A DNA stretch of 64,000 bases. It comes from Coccinella septempunctata (lineage: Eukaryota; Arthropoda; Insecta; Coleoptera; Coccinellidae). The stretch spans positions 46,736,116-46,800,115 of the forward strand of contig NC_058190.1 in assembly GCF_907165205.1 (NCBI RefSeq), written 5' to 3'. Both the position numbers and the translations under genes were made by a program. How positions within the stretch are numbered: the first letter of the stretch is position 1; every line of letters starts with the position of its first letter. The notes under the pieces are model-generated. The model did not search any database. It saw only the letters and a list, made by a program, of their open reading frames with translations, and was not told the origin of the DNA. Shown one piece after another: positions 1 to 11,521 of this stretch.

Positions 1-687
1 GTCAACTCGAAAATGAAAAGTGGAAAAACAAAAAAAATTATTCTGTCCTAAACTGGGTCAGATATTCGAAATTTTGGTATGAAAATATAGGTTTTCGAAC
101 ACGCTGAATCTATTGCGAGTATTTTCGAAAGCCTATCTTCCTTCGTTTAGATTTTCATCTTGGAAATGGCATTTTTCAAAAATTTGCAAATTTCAATCTG
201 TGATATCTCCTGTTATATTCGTCTGATCGAATTGGGATTTCCGGTTATATAATCATCGTTGCCTAGGCTTCCACCCTAGCACAAAAACTCGATTTCGAAA
301 ATCTCGATTTTTTGGGGAAAAATGAGCAAGGGGTCAGACCCCCCTAAAATGACATATTTGCTACTCTGTCTGAAAATTAGGATGTTCCATTACTATCCTA
401 GGATATGGAGTGCATAGAATTTGTTTTGAAGATTCTAGAAAACCAAACAGTTGATGATTCAATAGGGAATTGCACTCCAGAGAGCTCTTCGAAGTCAACT
501 CGAAAATGAAAAGTGGAAAAACAAAAAAAATTATTCTGTCCTAAACTGGGCCAGATATTTGAAATTTCGGTATGAAAATATAGGTTTTCGAACACGCTGA
601 ATCTTTTGCGAGCAATTTCGAAAGAATATCTACCTTAGTTCAGACTTTCATCCTGGAAATCGCATTTTTCAAAAATTGCGAATTTCA
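1..687 (+). repeat. 494-bp satellite, partial array (about 1.4 monomers)
   Basis: The blocks around 1-100 and 500-595 repeat at an offset of exactly 494 bases. The same unit recurs at 26428-27213 (inverted) and 33253-35351. Each monomer holds a run of seven C's ahead of a TAAAATGACATA block, and a GATTTCGAAAATC core that is nearly self-complementary. The array is cut by the window start and decays at about 687. The antisense 65-codon open frame in each monomer is treated as a by-product of sequence conservation, not a gene. Confidence 0.9.
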
Positions 688-725
688 CTTGAGAAGTCGT
701 CAATACCGAACGGTTGAGCCGAAAA

Positions 726-990
726 GGATGAAATTCTCAGATTCATTACTAGAAGAAATGCTCTTTCAGGATATGTATCACGTTTAGATCTACGATAATT
801 TTCCTGGAAGATAATCTACTCTAAAGATGACCTTCAAAAAATTCCCAAAATGTTGGGTTCAGTTGAAACTTCCTCAGGATCGAAAAGTTGCGTCGGGGTG
901 GATGAAATGTAGAGATTCATCACTAGAAAAGGTTGCTCTTTCAGAATATGTATCACGTTTAAATCTATTATGATTTTTCTGCTAGATTCA
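726..990 (+). repeat. Diverged direct duplication, about 174-bp offset
   Basis: A block at 726-815 (GGATGAAAT, then GCTCTTTCAG and ATATGTATCACGTTT) recurs at about 900-990 with several substitutions. The offset is about 174 bases. The origin is unknown. It abuts the satellite remnant, so it may be another decayed repeat family. Confidence 0.65.
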
Positions 991-2645
991 ATCTAACTCG
1001 AAAGTCTGATCGAATTGGTATTTGTCACAACGCGAAAAAGAATCTCTAACCAGATCTTCTAAGCCAAAATTCCTCGGTCCAATTATACGAGAAGGACCGT
1101 CAGCTCTGAAAGCGGAATATAAATTATTTCTCGAGAAGTTAGACCGCGATTTGTGAATTTTACAGATGTCGTCTCTGAACCGTAGTGGGCCGATGATGTA
1201 TGGCCAGCATCCCCAGAATCTATTTCAACTTTAGAAAGGACATTCCATTTCCGCAGTCTGGACGTCAACTCAAACAAAAACTTAATAACTTGACCATTAT
1301 CCGAAACTTGTTTTTCCTTTGACGACATTCGCTAGAGGAGGGAATTCGTCTTGCCAATGTTTAGACTTCGCAAGTTCTGTACCAGTCGAAATCGCCATGA
1401 ATTAGGTCGCAAATTAGTTTGAGGATGATTGAAGAAGGCAGCTGGTCGAAATTGCCTTATTCATCAAGGAAAAAATGTTTCGTTTCATCCTTGATCTGAC
1501 TAGGAATCCATTCAACCATTTTGTCTATTTCGTCCTCCTATCCTATTGAGTCACCCAGTATACGAACATGATATTTTTTCAAGAGCAGATTAGGAAAAAG
1601 TTTGAATATAATAATATCCTCATTATTTTATTCTTTGCCTCCCCGTTCAGACGAGATCATTCTTCATTATTTTAAATATAATGTTGGATAATTCATAGTA
1701 TGTGATCTCAAATCTCTGCAAGATACTCCCAGCTTCCAACGACAGATGCAAATCGAATAAATTAAAATCGACAATTTATATCTGAACCGAGATCGAAAGA
1801 GCCGCACCAGATGTTTGAATAATGAAACAACACAGATCGTGGATTATGAAATCCCCCGAGATTCTTCATTACCCGATCGTTCTCAGTAATTTTATGGAAT
1901 ATCTAATCTCGCAGAACGAATCAGTCGGTTCCACGATCGGGCATCCAGACAATCGATCATACAACTTTCGAATTTCAATGAAAAGTTGCTCTGCTCCATA
2001 TCCCTCAAGTTGACAGTACACGCCAACTTGATTAATACGCGCCCGAATCGTGGAATGAATGGGGTGGGCTTTAGCAGCAGTCTCACTTCTACTAGACGCC
2101 GCTCCCCCAGGCAATAGCTAGGCTAATGCCTCCGGCCTGTCATATCGCTTAAATGCACCTTATTGTTAAGTGGATCAGAGCCAGCTGTGACTTCCTTCCC
2201 TGGATCCATTCCAGATATGGGAGGTGATTCGTAATTCCTTATTTATTCTCTTTATCGGTTTTGCTCGATGTTTGCACAATTTCTGTAGGAATGATTGCGA
2301 GGCTGTTTGCTCGGGCGAGGAATTGAAAACCGAAGGAATTGTTTGTTAGTTTTGGGATAAGGGGAATTGGCTAGGTTACGGTTAGGTTCCATTCTACGGC
2401 TTTAAAGTCTGATCCAGCCATCGATAAAGGAACCGTCAAATAGCTGGCAGAGTCATGTTGCAGTAAAGCCTGGGAAGTTTAGAATTTTGAAACTCGCAGT
2501 CTTATACAGAGATAGGAAGTAGGTCGAATGTTTTGTGCGACTGAATTGGAAGTTATAACACCATTACAACTGTTCAGAACATGTTTTCACATCTGAAAAC
2601 CGATCTTCATTATTTGCTGCATATTTTCTTAGGAAACGCTTATAG
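991..2645. other. Unique AT-rich DNA, no gene recognised
   Basis: Only short open frames occur (up to about 81 codons), with no family resemblance and no convincing splice context. Bases 2020-2190 are visibly richer in G+C than the surroundings. That could mark conserved non-coding DNA, but I see no feature to name there. Confidence 0.5.
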
Positions 2646-3253
2646 TACGAGGATGTATTGATATCTAGTTAGCCTAGACAAGTTGCCTGCATAAAAAAAA
2701 TATTGTGTTACCATAGCGACGAACAATAACTTATTAGAAGTGTCAGTGTGAAGTTTGAGGTCAAAAAAGTAAACCAGAGTTTCGCAATAAATTAGAAGAA
2801 AGAAGAGGTATACCGAAATTGTGAAAATCGAAAAATTGGAGTATCGAGCCATCATCAAGTACCTGTATTTGAAAGAGTTAAGAGTTAAGACAACGCCTCT
2901 TCACACAAATCTCATGTTGCCGTGCAAAAAATTCGTGATTTAGGGTTTGAATTACTAGAACACCCACCTTATTCACCAGATATGGCTCCATCCTACTATC
3001 ATCTCTTTCCTCAACTGAAAAAAAGTTTAAAAGGTCTTAAATTTTCTTTCAACGAGGAGGTAATAAAAGCTGTGGAGGTCTTGTTTGCAGGGCAAGAAGA
3101 AACATTTTTTTTTGAAAGGTCTAGAGACGTTGCAAGTTCGCTGTAATAAATGTATCCAATGGAGAGGAGAATATGTTTAGTAATAAAATATTTTGAAATT
3201 GAAGTTTTGTTTGGTTCTATAGAAGGCTGAGAATTTTTCAATATAACCTCGTA
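2646..3253 (+). mobile_element. Mariner-family transposon, internally deleted
   Basis: The ends read TACGAGGATGTATTGATA and, in reverse, ATAACCTCGTA. They are imperfect inverted repeats shared with the copies at 28904-30122 and 57438-58548, and both ends are flanked by TA as expected for Tc1/mariner insertion. The start of the transposase frame (near 2830) joins directly to its C-terminal part (2922-3146), so the centre is deleted. The C-terminal catalytic motif reads SPDMAPSYYHLFPQL; the expected second aspartate of the PSDY signature is Y. The element cannot encode an active enzyme. Confidence 0.9.
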
Positions 3254-5415
3254 TATTCGACAGTTTGTGGTGCTAACTGCAGAATCATGAGCATTACTTT
3301 CAGATACAGATAATCTGAAAGTGAGTTAGTGGAAGGAATTATATTGAATATGCTTTTGAATTTGTGGTACGTTGGGATACTAAATTAGCTGTTATGACTA
3401 TCAAAACTCCTTGTAAATACAAATGTCTTGACAGGATCAATTTCATGACTAAGACACCCAATCTAATCTTCAAATTTTTCGCAAAAATCTCGAGTTTCAT
3501 GAAAGATGCAAGTTCTTCAATTGAATAAGCTTTCTAAGAGTTCAACAATTTTCAAGGAATCCAAATATCAAAAGGGGTCCATCGCCAAATTGAGTAGTTC
3601 TATTTGATTTGGCATATCTATCATGAAACTGTACCAAATTAAGTGATTCAACGAGTATGACCGGATCCTAAGATAGGAAAAGACCAGTTTTAAGGGCAAA
3701 ATTTAGAGGGCTGTCAATACCCAAGAGGTGGGACCCACCCGGCAAAAATCAAAAATAAGGGTCCCCTAATTTTGTCCCAAGAATCTGTGACCAAATTTAG
3801 ATGCATTCATTTCAGGACACGCTAATGTATAAAATATTATCTGCTGTTACCTTGAACAAGGAATCACCCCCTGCATTTTTAACACATCTTTAGTGAACAC
3901 CCCCTATAAGAATTTATAACTTTCCTTTTTATGAAAAAAATTTCTATTGATTATAAAAAAATATAAGTAATCTTGTTTACACCTTTCAGCTTGTTATATG
4001 CATTAAACTTGATATAAATATGGATATTTTCCCTGAAACATTCAAATTACTGAAACAACACTCCAATTTTTTCTAAACATTTAGATTTCTGGAGTATATG
4101 AATCCAGTTCCTTCTGACTGCTCAAAGCAGTTATCTTGTTCGTTCTGTTGAATGTAGCACGGCAATTTTCATCTATCTCCCCGCACGTAACCAAAAACAT
4201 TTCTTTCATCCTGACAAATCTCATTCATATTCAAAAGCCCGCAGCTCATTTCGAGAAAATGGCAGCAGACTCCACAATCGCTCATTCCAAATCCTTTCAT
4301 TTCAAATTCAAAGGACCGCGAACCGGATGGGATGTGCCTTTCTAAAAACCCACATTCATAATCAAGATAGTCTAGGAATCCAGTCTGCGAGGCGAATATT
4401 CGTCCAACTGGTGCCTGAATAACTAATTCGAAATGACTAGCGTGCAATTTGAGCGTAAAGTCATTCGCATTATTCGGTTAACAGTTATTGCCGGTAGATT
4501 ATGTGAGGCCGGAGTGACAAAATCAATTATACATTCGACGTCAATTTGAATAACCAAGATTCTGTGCGAGAGATAAAATTTTCTGTCGGAAATATGGGAT
4601 TCTATTATGCAAATGACGATGGAGCCGTGGAAATTTATCGGTATTGGGAATCGAATATGGTCTTCGATAGGGTCCCATCGATGGAGCATGCAGATGGTTT
4701 ATGCATTTTGATTGTGGGATAGTTGGGTATCTTGAAGATTGATCTTTGAACTGTACTGCTCCATAAAGTCAAGGAAATTCAGAAATTTTGAGACTGTTCC
4801 GATGAACAAATGTTCATTCACCTATTCAACTCATTCTTTTGTCCATTTACTCATAAGTTCCACAGTTTCAGGTGAAATTTTATATTTGGAACACATAACA
4901 TATGAATTTCTTCAGTGTGGACAAAATATTGTATGCTGTTCATGTGTTCTATGTTCGATCTTCTTTCACTACGAATATACGTGCAAGAAGCTGAGTTTGA
5001 TTGGAATTGGAGCACCGTTTATGAGCATGAGAAAGAAGGAGCTTAAAATGAATTAGAAATTTGTAGATGAGAAAGGAAGGGTTTTTTTTTCAGATATTAC
5101 TTTTCGTGTTTGATACCACGTATGTATAATGCACTGCTCCAATTGATATGGATCACGAATAAGTTTGTCTTAATTCGTGGGTTTGTTGAGTTATCTGGAA
5201 TATCTGTTACTCAAACATGTGTCCTTTTGGGAAAAAACTCAGATTATTCAAGTTATTTTCATCATATTCTTTTCTAACTTTATAAAGCTCCTGCCCTATG
5301 AAATCTATTTATTGCAGTAGGCTGTAGATGGTGGTATATACTGAGTTTTTCTCGTTTGAAATGGAAGAATTTCTGCTCCTGTGTAACTCGACCAAATCAT
5401 ACGGTGAACTATACA
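3254..5415. other. Intergenic DNA, no gene recognised
   Basis: Open frames here (for example antisense at 4169-4447 and 4423-4689, sense at 4739-5056) have no recognisable motif. A block at 3845-3900 (GAATCACCCCCTGCATTTTT, then TAGTGAACA) resembles one at 17030-17075, so part of it is a diverged dispersed repeat. A second weak similarity links about 4755-4800 with 10476-10520. Confidence 0.45.
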
Positions 5416-6013
5416 TACAGGGTGAGTCTTTGACTCGTACAAATATGTTAACAGTAGATTCTTGAGGTCAAAAGAAACACTTTTTACATTTCTCATTTTT
5501 TCCGATTCAGCGCGGTTTGAAAGATACAGGCTATCGAAAAAACATCAAAACATCTTTTCATTTATATCTCCCAAACGGTTTCATCGAATTAAATGAATTT
5601 CGGAATATAGTTTTTCATTTATTTGATGAAATTTTTTCGATTACAAGATATTATCCACGTCTTCCAGTTTTCTCCGTATGACCATTACGTACCATAAAAT
5701 ACCATAAACTCAAAGAACCCAACTCTTGAAACTAAGTTGGACGCTATCTAGAGCGTATTTGAACGTTTTGTAAAATAAAAGTGTTCTTTATATTTCCTCG
5801 TATAATGCGCCGTTTTCGAGTAATTTCATGCTCAAAAATTGAAAAGTTATCTGTGGAATTAGATCCACAGATGTGTGGTGTCAAAGATTTAGCTTCTTAT
5901 TCTTAAGGGAATTTGGCTTGTCCAAGGGTGGCATAGCTCATAATGGAAAAAATGGTATAGGAAAAAATTGTTTATTTTGACCTCAAGAATCTACTGTTGA
6001 ATTATTTGTACGG
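5416..6013 (+). mobile_element. MITE1 (non-autonomous, TA-flanked), near-complete copy
   Basis: The left end reads TACAGGGTGAGTCTTTGACT and continues into AACAGTAGATTCTTGAGGTC. The right end carries the reverse complement of the latter (GACCTCAAGAATCTACTGTT at about 5979). The interior is shared with copies near 31, 41-43, 51.5-52.8 and 60 kb and includes AATGCGCCGTTTTCGAGTAA. There is no transposase frame. The extreme right terminus has decayed. TA at the border and the terminal CAGGG suggest Tc1/mariner-superfamily mobilisation, which is an inference. Confidence 0.85.
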
Positions 6014-7256
6014 GTGTACGGTTTGTGCTGTGAACACACATGAATTCCTCAACTCAAAATCTTACGGAATGGACCATTACCATATTACCAATATCATCTC
6101 TATTATCCACAAGCGTCCGAGATGTTATTTACGCCCAAATGGTAATTTGTACTCTGTGACTTGACAGTTGCGTTCAACTCTTTCCCGCAAAAGCATCGAA
6201 TTATCCGAATTCCTCTTCCAAACCATAATTTAGTTCCCTTATAAGCACACCGGATTATCCAACAACAAATTACCGTCAAAATCGGCTTCGCGTTGCAAAG
6301 TTGCACCCGAACATTGTGTGCGGCCCGATAATAATACCGGTTATTGTTGTTTATATCTATAATAGATGGTTCTGGTCCAATTCATGTATATGCTAATCTT
6401 ACCCCATTGTCTGACATCCAGCGTTAAATATTGTCGTGTCGGACTGACTGCAGCGGGCACCCCTGCGCTGCTACATCACGTACGGTCCACGAGTGCCTTC
6501 CCCAAAGGATCTCTCATTTATAATGCGACTCTTGATATGGCAAACCTCAGTGGGGTTCTCGATAGACGTGAGGCATACTGAATGAGCCTTTCGGCCGACT
6601 GAAAATATGTAATTACGATGCCAGTATCCTTTGGACGTAGCCTGCAGTTCTCTTTAATTAACCGGCTATGGGTTAATGGGCTGATCCTAATACGGCTATC
6701 AAGTAATTAATTCTATTGGCGACTGTGGAAGTACCTGAGACGATTCGACTGGAGAGTACGAAAGTAATCTGGGTAATTTAGGGAATCTAACGTGACTCAA
6801 CCAGAAGAGAAGCTTTGAGCGAGAACGTCTGCTCAATTAAGAAATTAATTATATACATTTGACATATGAATATGGCTGTGGAATTTTCTAGCATCAAATT
6901 TACTGAAATTGTTCATTAAAGTGGTGATTTCTGGAAATTACAGAGGAATTTCTTGACTTGAGTTTGTGTGGGGCATCGAGTATTAGAGTTTCAATGAACG
7001 TCACTAGCTGAAATTTCTTTGAGGGTATTTTTCCATTTTGTAACCAGTTGCTCAAGAGCTCATATCATATGGAATTCACATTCGTTGCATTCACATTCAC
7101 ATTACTTCCCTACTTGAAAGAATCCGTCAATATGCATCTCTCGTATTCCTCCTCTTGTTTATAGGTAACTTTCATCACACGCTAAAAGGGTTTTCAATAT
7201 GATAACAATGCGAGTTACAGATCATTTTCCATCAGCTAGTGCATGGGCTTTCTGGT
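6014..7256. other. Intergenic DNA, no gene recognised
   Basis: Short open frames only (the longest is 71 codons at 6366-6581). Bases 6300-6620 have a more balanced base composition than the flanks, but I found no domain or splice structure. Confidence 0.45.
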
Positions 7257-7389
7257 TTGAGTTTTTTTATGGTTTTTCAACAGTCTGTATCTTTTAAACC
7301 TAGCCGATTACGGAAGAATGGTAAAGGACAAAAGTGTTTCTTTTGACCTCAAGAATCTACTGTTACTATGGTCAGTGACTCACCTTGTA
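7257..7389 (+). mobile_element. MITE1 right-end fragment
   Basis: About 130 bases match the right half of MITE1: ATGGTTTTTCAACAG, TGTATCTTTTAAA and GACCTCAAGAATCTACTGTT, ending in GACTCACCTTGTA. The left part is absent. Confidence 0.8.
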
Positions 7390-7559
7390 TAGTTTCTCAT
7401 GTCGATGAAAGTATGATTCCATTGGTATACAGGTCGTTTTGAAGCATGCTTCCTCAAGATGAAATTTGCCCACAACATATTAATATAAAAAGAAGAATAC
7501 GTTCTGCAATCACTATGGTGTGTCGAAAAAAAAAAGCTTTTGAAACGTATTGAAAAATA

Positions 7560-7565
7560 TTTATT
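7560..7565 (-). terminator. Poly(A) signal of the MADF-BESS gene A
   Basis: AATAAA on the minus strand, about 83 bases beyond the stop codon of the gene ending at 7648. It is the nearest canonical hexamer and is well placed. Confidence 0.7.
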
Positions 7566-7647
7566 AAGTTCAGGTCAATATCACTTTTATCACGTAATTT
7601 AACAAAAATAGCTCGTCCAGTTGTGTATTCTGGCGAGAATCACATTA

Positions 7648-9553
7648 TTACAAGGCAAAATTATGCTCGAACTCCATTTTAACTTCCGGAGGTGAGCTCT
7701 CTATATCCAAAGTTCCGTTCGTCGTGTTGGTGATTGGAGATGGAGGAGAAAAAACGCCAGACTGATCGGCTTCGTCCAATTCTTCAGTTTCAATGATAGC
7801 ACGTTGAATCTTACGCTTCAGCTCTCTCCTACGAGCCTCCGACCTCAAGTTGCGTATTGCCGCAGCCACAAAGTTACCAAAAACCTCCTCGTCTTCGGAT
7901 TTGGACGGTTTCGAGTTTGCTTGGTCCTCTAACGTGGACTTTTGCGGGGTGCTTTCTGCAGTTGAGGAGTTGGAGGTGATGGAGTTGGGGTTGATGGTAT
8001 TTGATGGTTGGGGTTGACTTTGGTCAAGGTTTGGAGTTTCAACCTGGAACAAAATATTTCACTCTGAAGAAAGTCTATAGTTCACAATTGATATAAATGT
8101 ATTTCAACCAGAGTTTTATCAGAATTGATGGCTCATTTTACATTTATTCTAGAAATGGAACGTAAACAGCAGTGTTTTCTGAAGACCCAGGCGGTGTCAA
8201 CGTAAAAAACTCAAATTTGTTCGAAGAGGATATGGAGGACCAATCCATATTGACTGTCAAACACTTTAGAGTCAGAGGATACCCACCAAAAAGTCAATGC
8301 ACCAATTCAGAAAACGAAATTGAACTTTCTCTGTTAGACTACGACTTTTTAAGAACAAGCAGCTCAATATAGGGAAATAACTTCACAAAGGCACTGTTGA
8401 ATCAGTCCACGTTTGCAAAATAACTAAAAATTCGAAAATACAGCCTCACATCAAAAGACTGCACAATCCCTGTATTCTAGTTGAACCTAAAAAGGATCCT
8501 CATTTCTTCAAAACGCTCCATAGTAAAGCGATACATTCGTGAAACATCTAATTATTTATTGATTCCTCTGAAAATTTATTACTTCCCCCCGTACAAAACC
8601 GTTCTTTTTTGCAATCCTATATCATTCATTCAAACAACCATATTGTCAGATTATATTTGAATGATCACACGTGACATAACACCATCAGCCACATGAGACA
8701 ACGTTATGAGGATTTGAAATACTACCCACATTTTTTCAACTATCATTTCTCTGATTACTTTCGAGCATGTCAGTATTCTAAGAAGGAATTTCTAGAGCTA
8801 CATTCCAGCATACCGCAAGAAGAACAAGAGCATTAAATGAATTAATTGTGGAAACAATAAATCCGAAAAGTTTTCGTATTCTACTGCGCACTAACCATTA
8901 TCTGACTGGTTATCCACTAGAATAAAAAACATTGTTGTTTCGGAATTATTGGGTAATCGACAATGACGATATTTGAAGCTGTATTTCTTATGAAACAAAC
9001 AGCTGGATTGTTCAGAGTTATTTTCCCAAGAACGCCACCTATGTTCTCATTTTTCTGGAGGTTTCTAGACAACCGTATTACGCCATCTATAGAGTACTAG
9101 CTGCAACTCGTACATGATAATATAATCTTGCATAATATAAGATATAAAAGTAGTAGTAGTAAATAAATTGAGATAAAATGTGAGCTGAAGTGGGTGGAAA
9201 GAAGCAAAAAATAAATAAAATGAAAAAACACTCACGGAAGACGCTCTTGTTGGACTCTTCGAGTTCCGATTTTTCAAAAATTTCAAACTCGGGTAATGTT
9301 CCCAAGTAGTAATATAACCATTCCCCAAATTCATTTTCCTCAATTCATTGAGGAATCCGCATTTCAAAGACTTCAATTTTTTATCGATTTCGGTCGGAGT
9401 GGTCTTGAAAATATGCGCCAATTTTCTATGAGTGGCCGCTCTTTTCGCTCGATCGTAACCTCTGGTTCTCCTGTTGAGCCATAATTCTTTATGCGCTCTA
9501 TAAAACGAAATGAGAGACTCCGTCTCCTCCTCGGACCAAGTTCGTCTCTGCAT
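7648..9553 (-). CDS. MADF-BESS domain DNA-binding protein (gene A), two exons
   Basis: The coding sequence is exon 1 (9553-9236) joined to exon 2 (8043-7648), giving 237 residues. The donor is TCC|GTGAGT and the acceptor TTCCAG|GTT, both phase 0. Residues about 10-95 form a MADF (Myb/SANT-like) domain. They include LISFYRAHKELW, the basic KRAATHRKLA helix, EIDKKLKSLK and the closing TWEHYPSLKFL. Exon 2 starts with a Ser/Thr/Pro/Gln-rich linker and then has a BESS-like segment (EEVFGNFVAAAIRNL) followed by a basic helix and an acidic EELDEAD. The protein ends in PPEVKMEFE. MADF proteins bind DNA, and BESS segments mediate protein contacts, as in Adf-1 and Stonewall. The ATG at 9553 aligns with the start of the paralogue at 15465; the open frame further upstream has no ATG. 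The intron is about 1.2 kb. Its targets and expression cannot be read from the sequence. Confidence 0.9.
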
Positions 9554-11446
9554 CGTATTCAGTCTGGACTCAAGATGAAATTTGTGTGGAAGGCGAAAAT
9601 TGCTGACGACGTAACGTAAGAGCCTACGTTCTACCACACTGAAATCCAAACTGAATCCAGATTCCCGCGCAACAGCGAAACGACCGCGACTAGTCCCTGA
9701 CGCATGCGCATAGCCCGGTTTGATCGCTGGGTTCTCGGACAGGGCCGCTGCCAGATATTTTTCTGCCCTGGCATAATGAAATTTTGTCACCTTACTTTGA
9801 ATAAAGTGTCATATTGACCCGGCTAAAAACTGAGTTGACTCAAAAGCCTTTATTTCAAATAAATCACAAGGCACAATTAAAATTCAAATGACACAACGTC
9901 AGATTTAAAAAATAATCTTCTAAACTGGCTCTAGCCTCATTAGTAGATTTATAATTTTGTTTCTGAACGTTTCTAAACATTTCATAGTTTGAGAAAAAAT
10001 TTATTGTAATTGTATGGTAATTTATTGAAAGCACTTACGCTCATATTATGACGAATAAGAAAATTGAAAGACAGTTAGTTGCGCTTTTTGAAGAATTGAA
10101 ATCTTCCGGAATCTCAGATCATTGATTGAGAGAAGTCAATGCTCAAATTCAATCTCAGTCTTTCATTATTTGCAAATATTTCCATTGATTACTTCTAATT
10201 GCACCGATGAATAGAAAAATCGATGGGCAAACAGATAGTACTGTCTTTCGTCCGAATAATAAATCCCTTTTTACCTCAGAAACCTCTCTAAGCTACAAGG
10301 TTTTTATTTATAAATGACTGTAACATGGCAGTGAACTTCGGAATATTCTCGATTTGTGAATTTCAATCATTTTTATGGTTAAGAAAACAGAAAAGTTCAC
10401 GGAATTCTGATAAAAATGTAGAATAGAATAATTAGAATAACTGTCAGTTTCAAGATTCCATGATACTGGACCAGAATGCTCCACAAGAGTTAAGGAAATT
10501 CAGAAATTTGGTGACAGTTTCAGAAGTGCTGATTCTTCTGCATCAAATGTTACTTTGAGCGGAATAAAACGTTTATTCCTCCTATATCTGAATGGTTTTT
10601 CAGTTTCAGGCAAGTCGTTTGCGCGTCTAAGAATTGTGAATCAGTTATTGTTTTACGTTCTTATCATGGGGCTATTGGAATGATCGTAAATCATTGAGAT
10701 GTGGCGAATTTTTGTCAATTTAATGAAAGCGTATTTCCCATCTCCTCCATCGATATCGTTAAACTGGAAACGTGACCGAATGACCGGGAAGTGGACGCCC
10801 AAGATCTACCACCACAGTATAGACACCATAGTGTCTATACTGTGCTACCACTCCAGCACAAGATCGGTCTACCCGAATAACTCAAGTTATTGCGATGTTT
10901 CAATCCTTTATAAAGAGTCTGTATAATTATTTTTAGCATACGCTTATGAAGGATAGATCCTAGACAAAACGAAATGAAAGGCGTACATTTTAACGCGTAT
11001 ATTTTGACACTTGCCCGGGTCTTGTCATGATTGATAGCGCGGATAAAGTTCGAACGCCTACTCGGCTTTGCATCGTTAACATCTGCACATTGTAGATGCA
11101 ATACCCAATTTCAAGTTTCGAAGAAAGCTTAAGGGCATTTCGTTGATATAAAACTCGAGTTGAGATCGCTACGTATATTTTATGGTATGGAAGATTTCAG
11201 CTACGGTCGTTTATAATTGAGATAGTGGAGGAATTCAGACGGCAACCTAAACGTTTAAGCGATGCTTCGTTGGAGTGGAGCTTTCGAATGAAAATTATAA
11301 GAGGTTTAGGTTGTTTTGAGAATCGTGTGAATTGAATATTGTAGAGATTCATTCATACTGATTATTCTGTTTTCTATAACCGTTAGAAATCCATTATCCA
11401 TGTTGAACGTACGTTTCTGAATAGATTTTTTTCTTTTCTTGTCTTT
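9554..11446. other. Intergenic DNA upstream of gene A
   Basis: The promoter of gene A should lie just above 9553, but I cannot fix a TATA box or initiator. Bases 9840-10690 are AT-rich with no open frame of note. A perfect hairpin at 10813-10844 is listed separately. The open frames near 10700-11100 largely reflect that hairpin region and show no domain. Confidence 0.45.
10813..10844. repeat. Perfect 14-bp hairpin with 4-base loop
   Basis: CACAGTATAGACAC, loop CATA, then GTGTCTATACTGTG. Stem pairing is perfect. Both sides are flanked by TACCAC (10807-10812 and 10846-10851). The function is unknown; it could be a tiny foldback insertion with a target duplication or a structured site. Confidence 0.85.
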
Positions 11447-11452
11447 TTTATT
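11447..11452 (-). terminator. Poly(A) signal of the THAP gene
   Basis: AATAAA on the minus strand about 70 bases past the stop codon of the THAP gene. Confidence 0.65.
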
Positions 11453-11521
11453 TTTCAGAATATCATTTCTGGATGATCTCTTGTATTTCTGTAAAGGTTA
11501 TACCTCAAACTGATTCCAAAC

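Noticed and set aside
398..595. 65-codon antisense frame repeated in every satellite monomer (also 33366-33563, 33839-34057, 34354-34551, 34848-35045)
   Set aside because: The monomer length (494) is not a multiple of three and the frame follows sequence identity. Some copies start at GTG. There is no sign of selection or splicing.
9065..9305. Extension of the gene A frame past 9236
   Set aside because: The frame runs into the intron beyond a clear GTGAGT donor. The AT-rich extension has no counterpart in gene B, whereas exon 2 restores the BESS block.
4755..10620. Weak similarity between about 4755-4880 and 10476-10620
   Set aside because: Only short blocks (AAGGAAATTCAGAAATTT, GTTTCAGG) align. 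Too weak to define an element.
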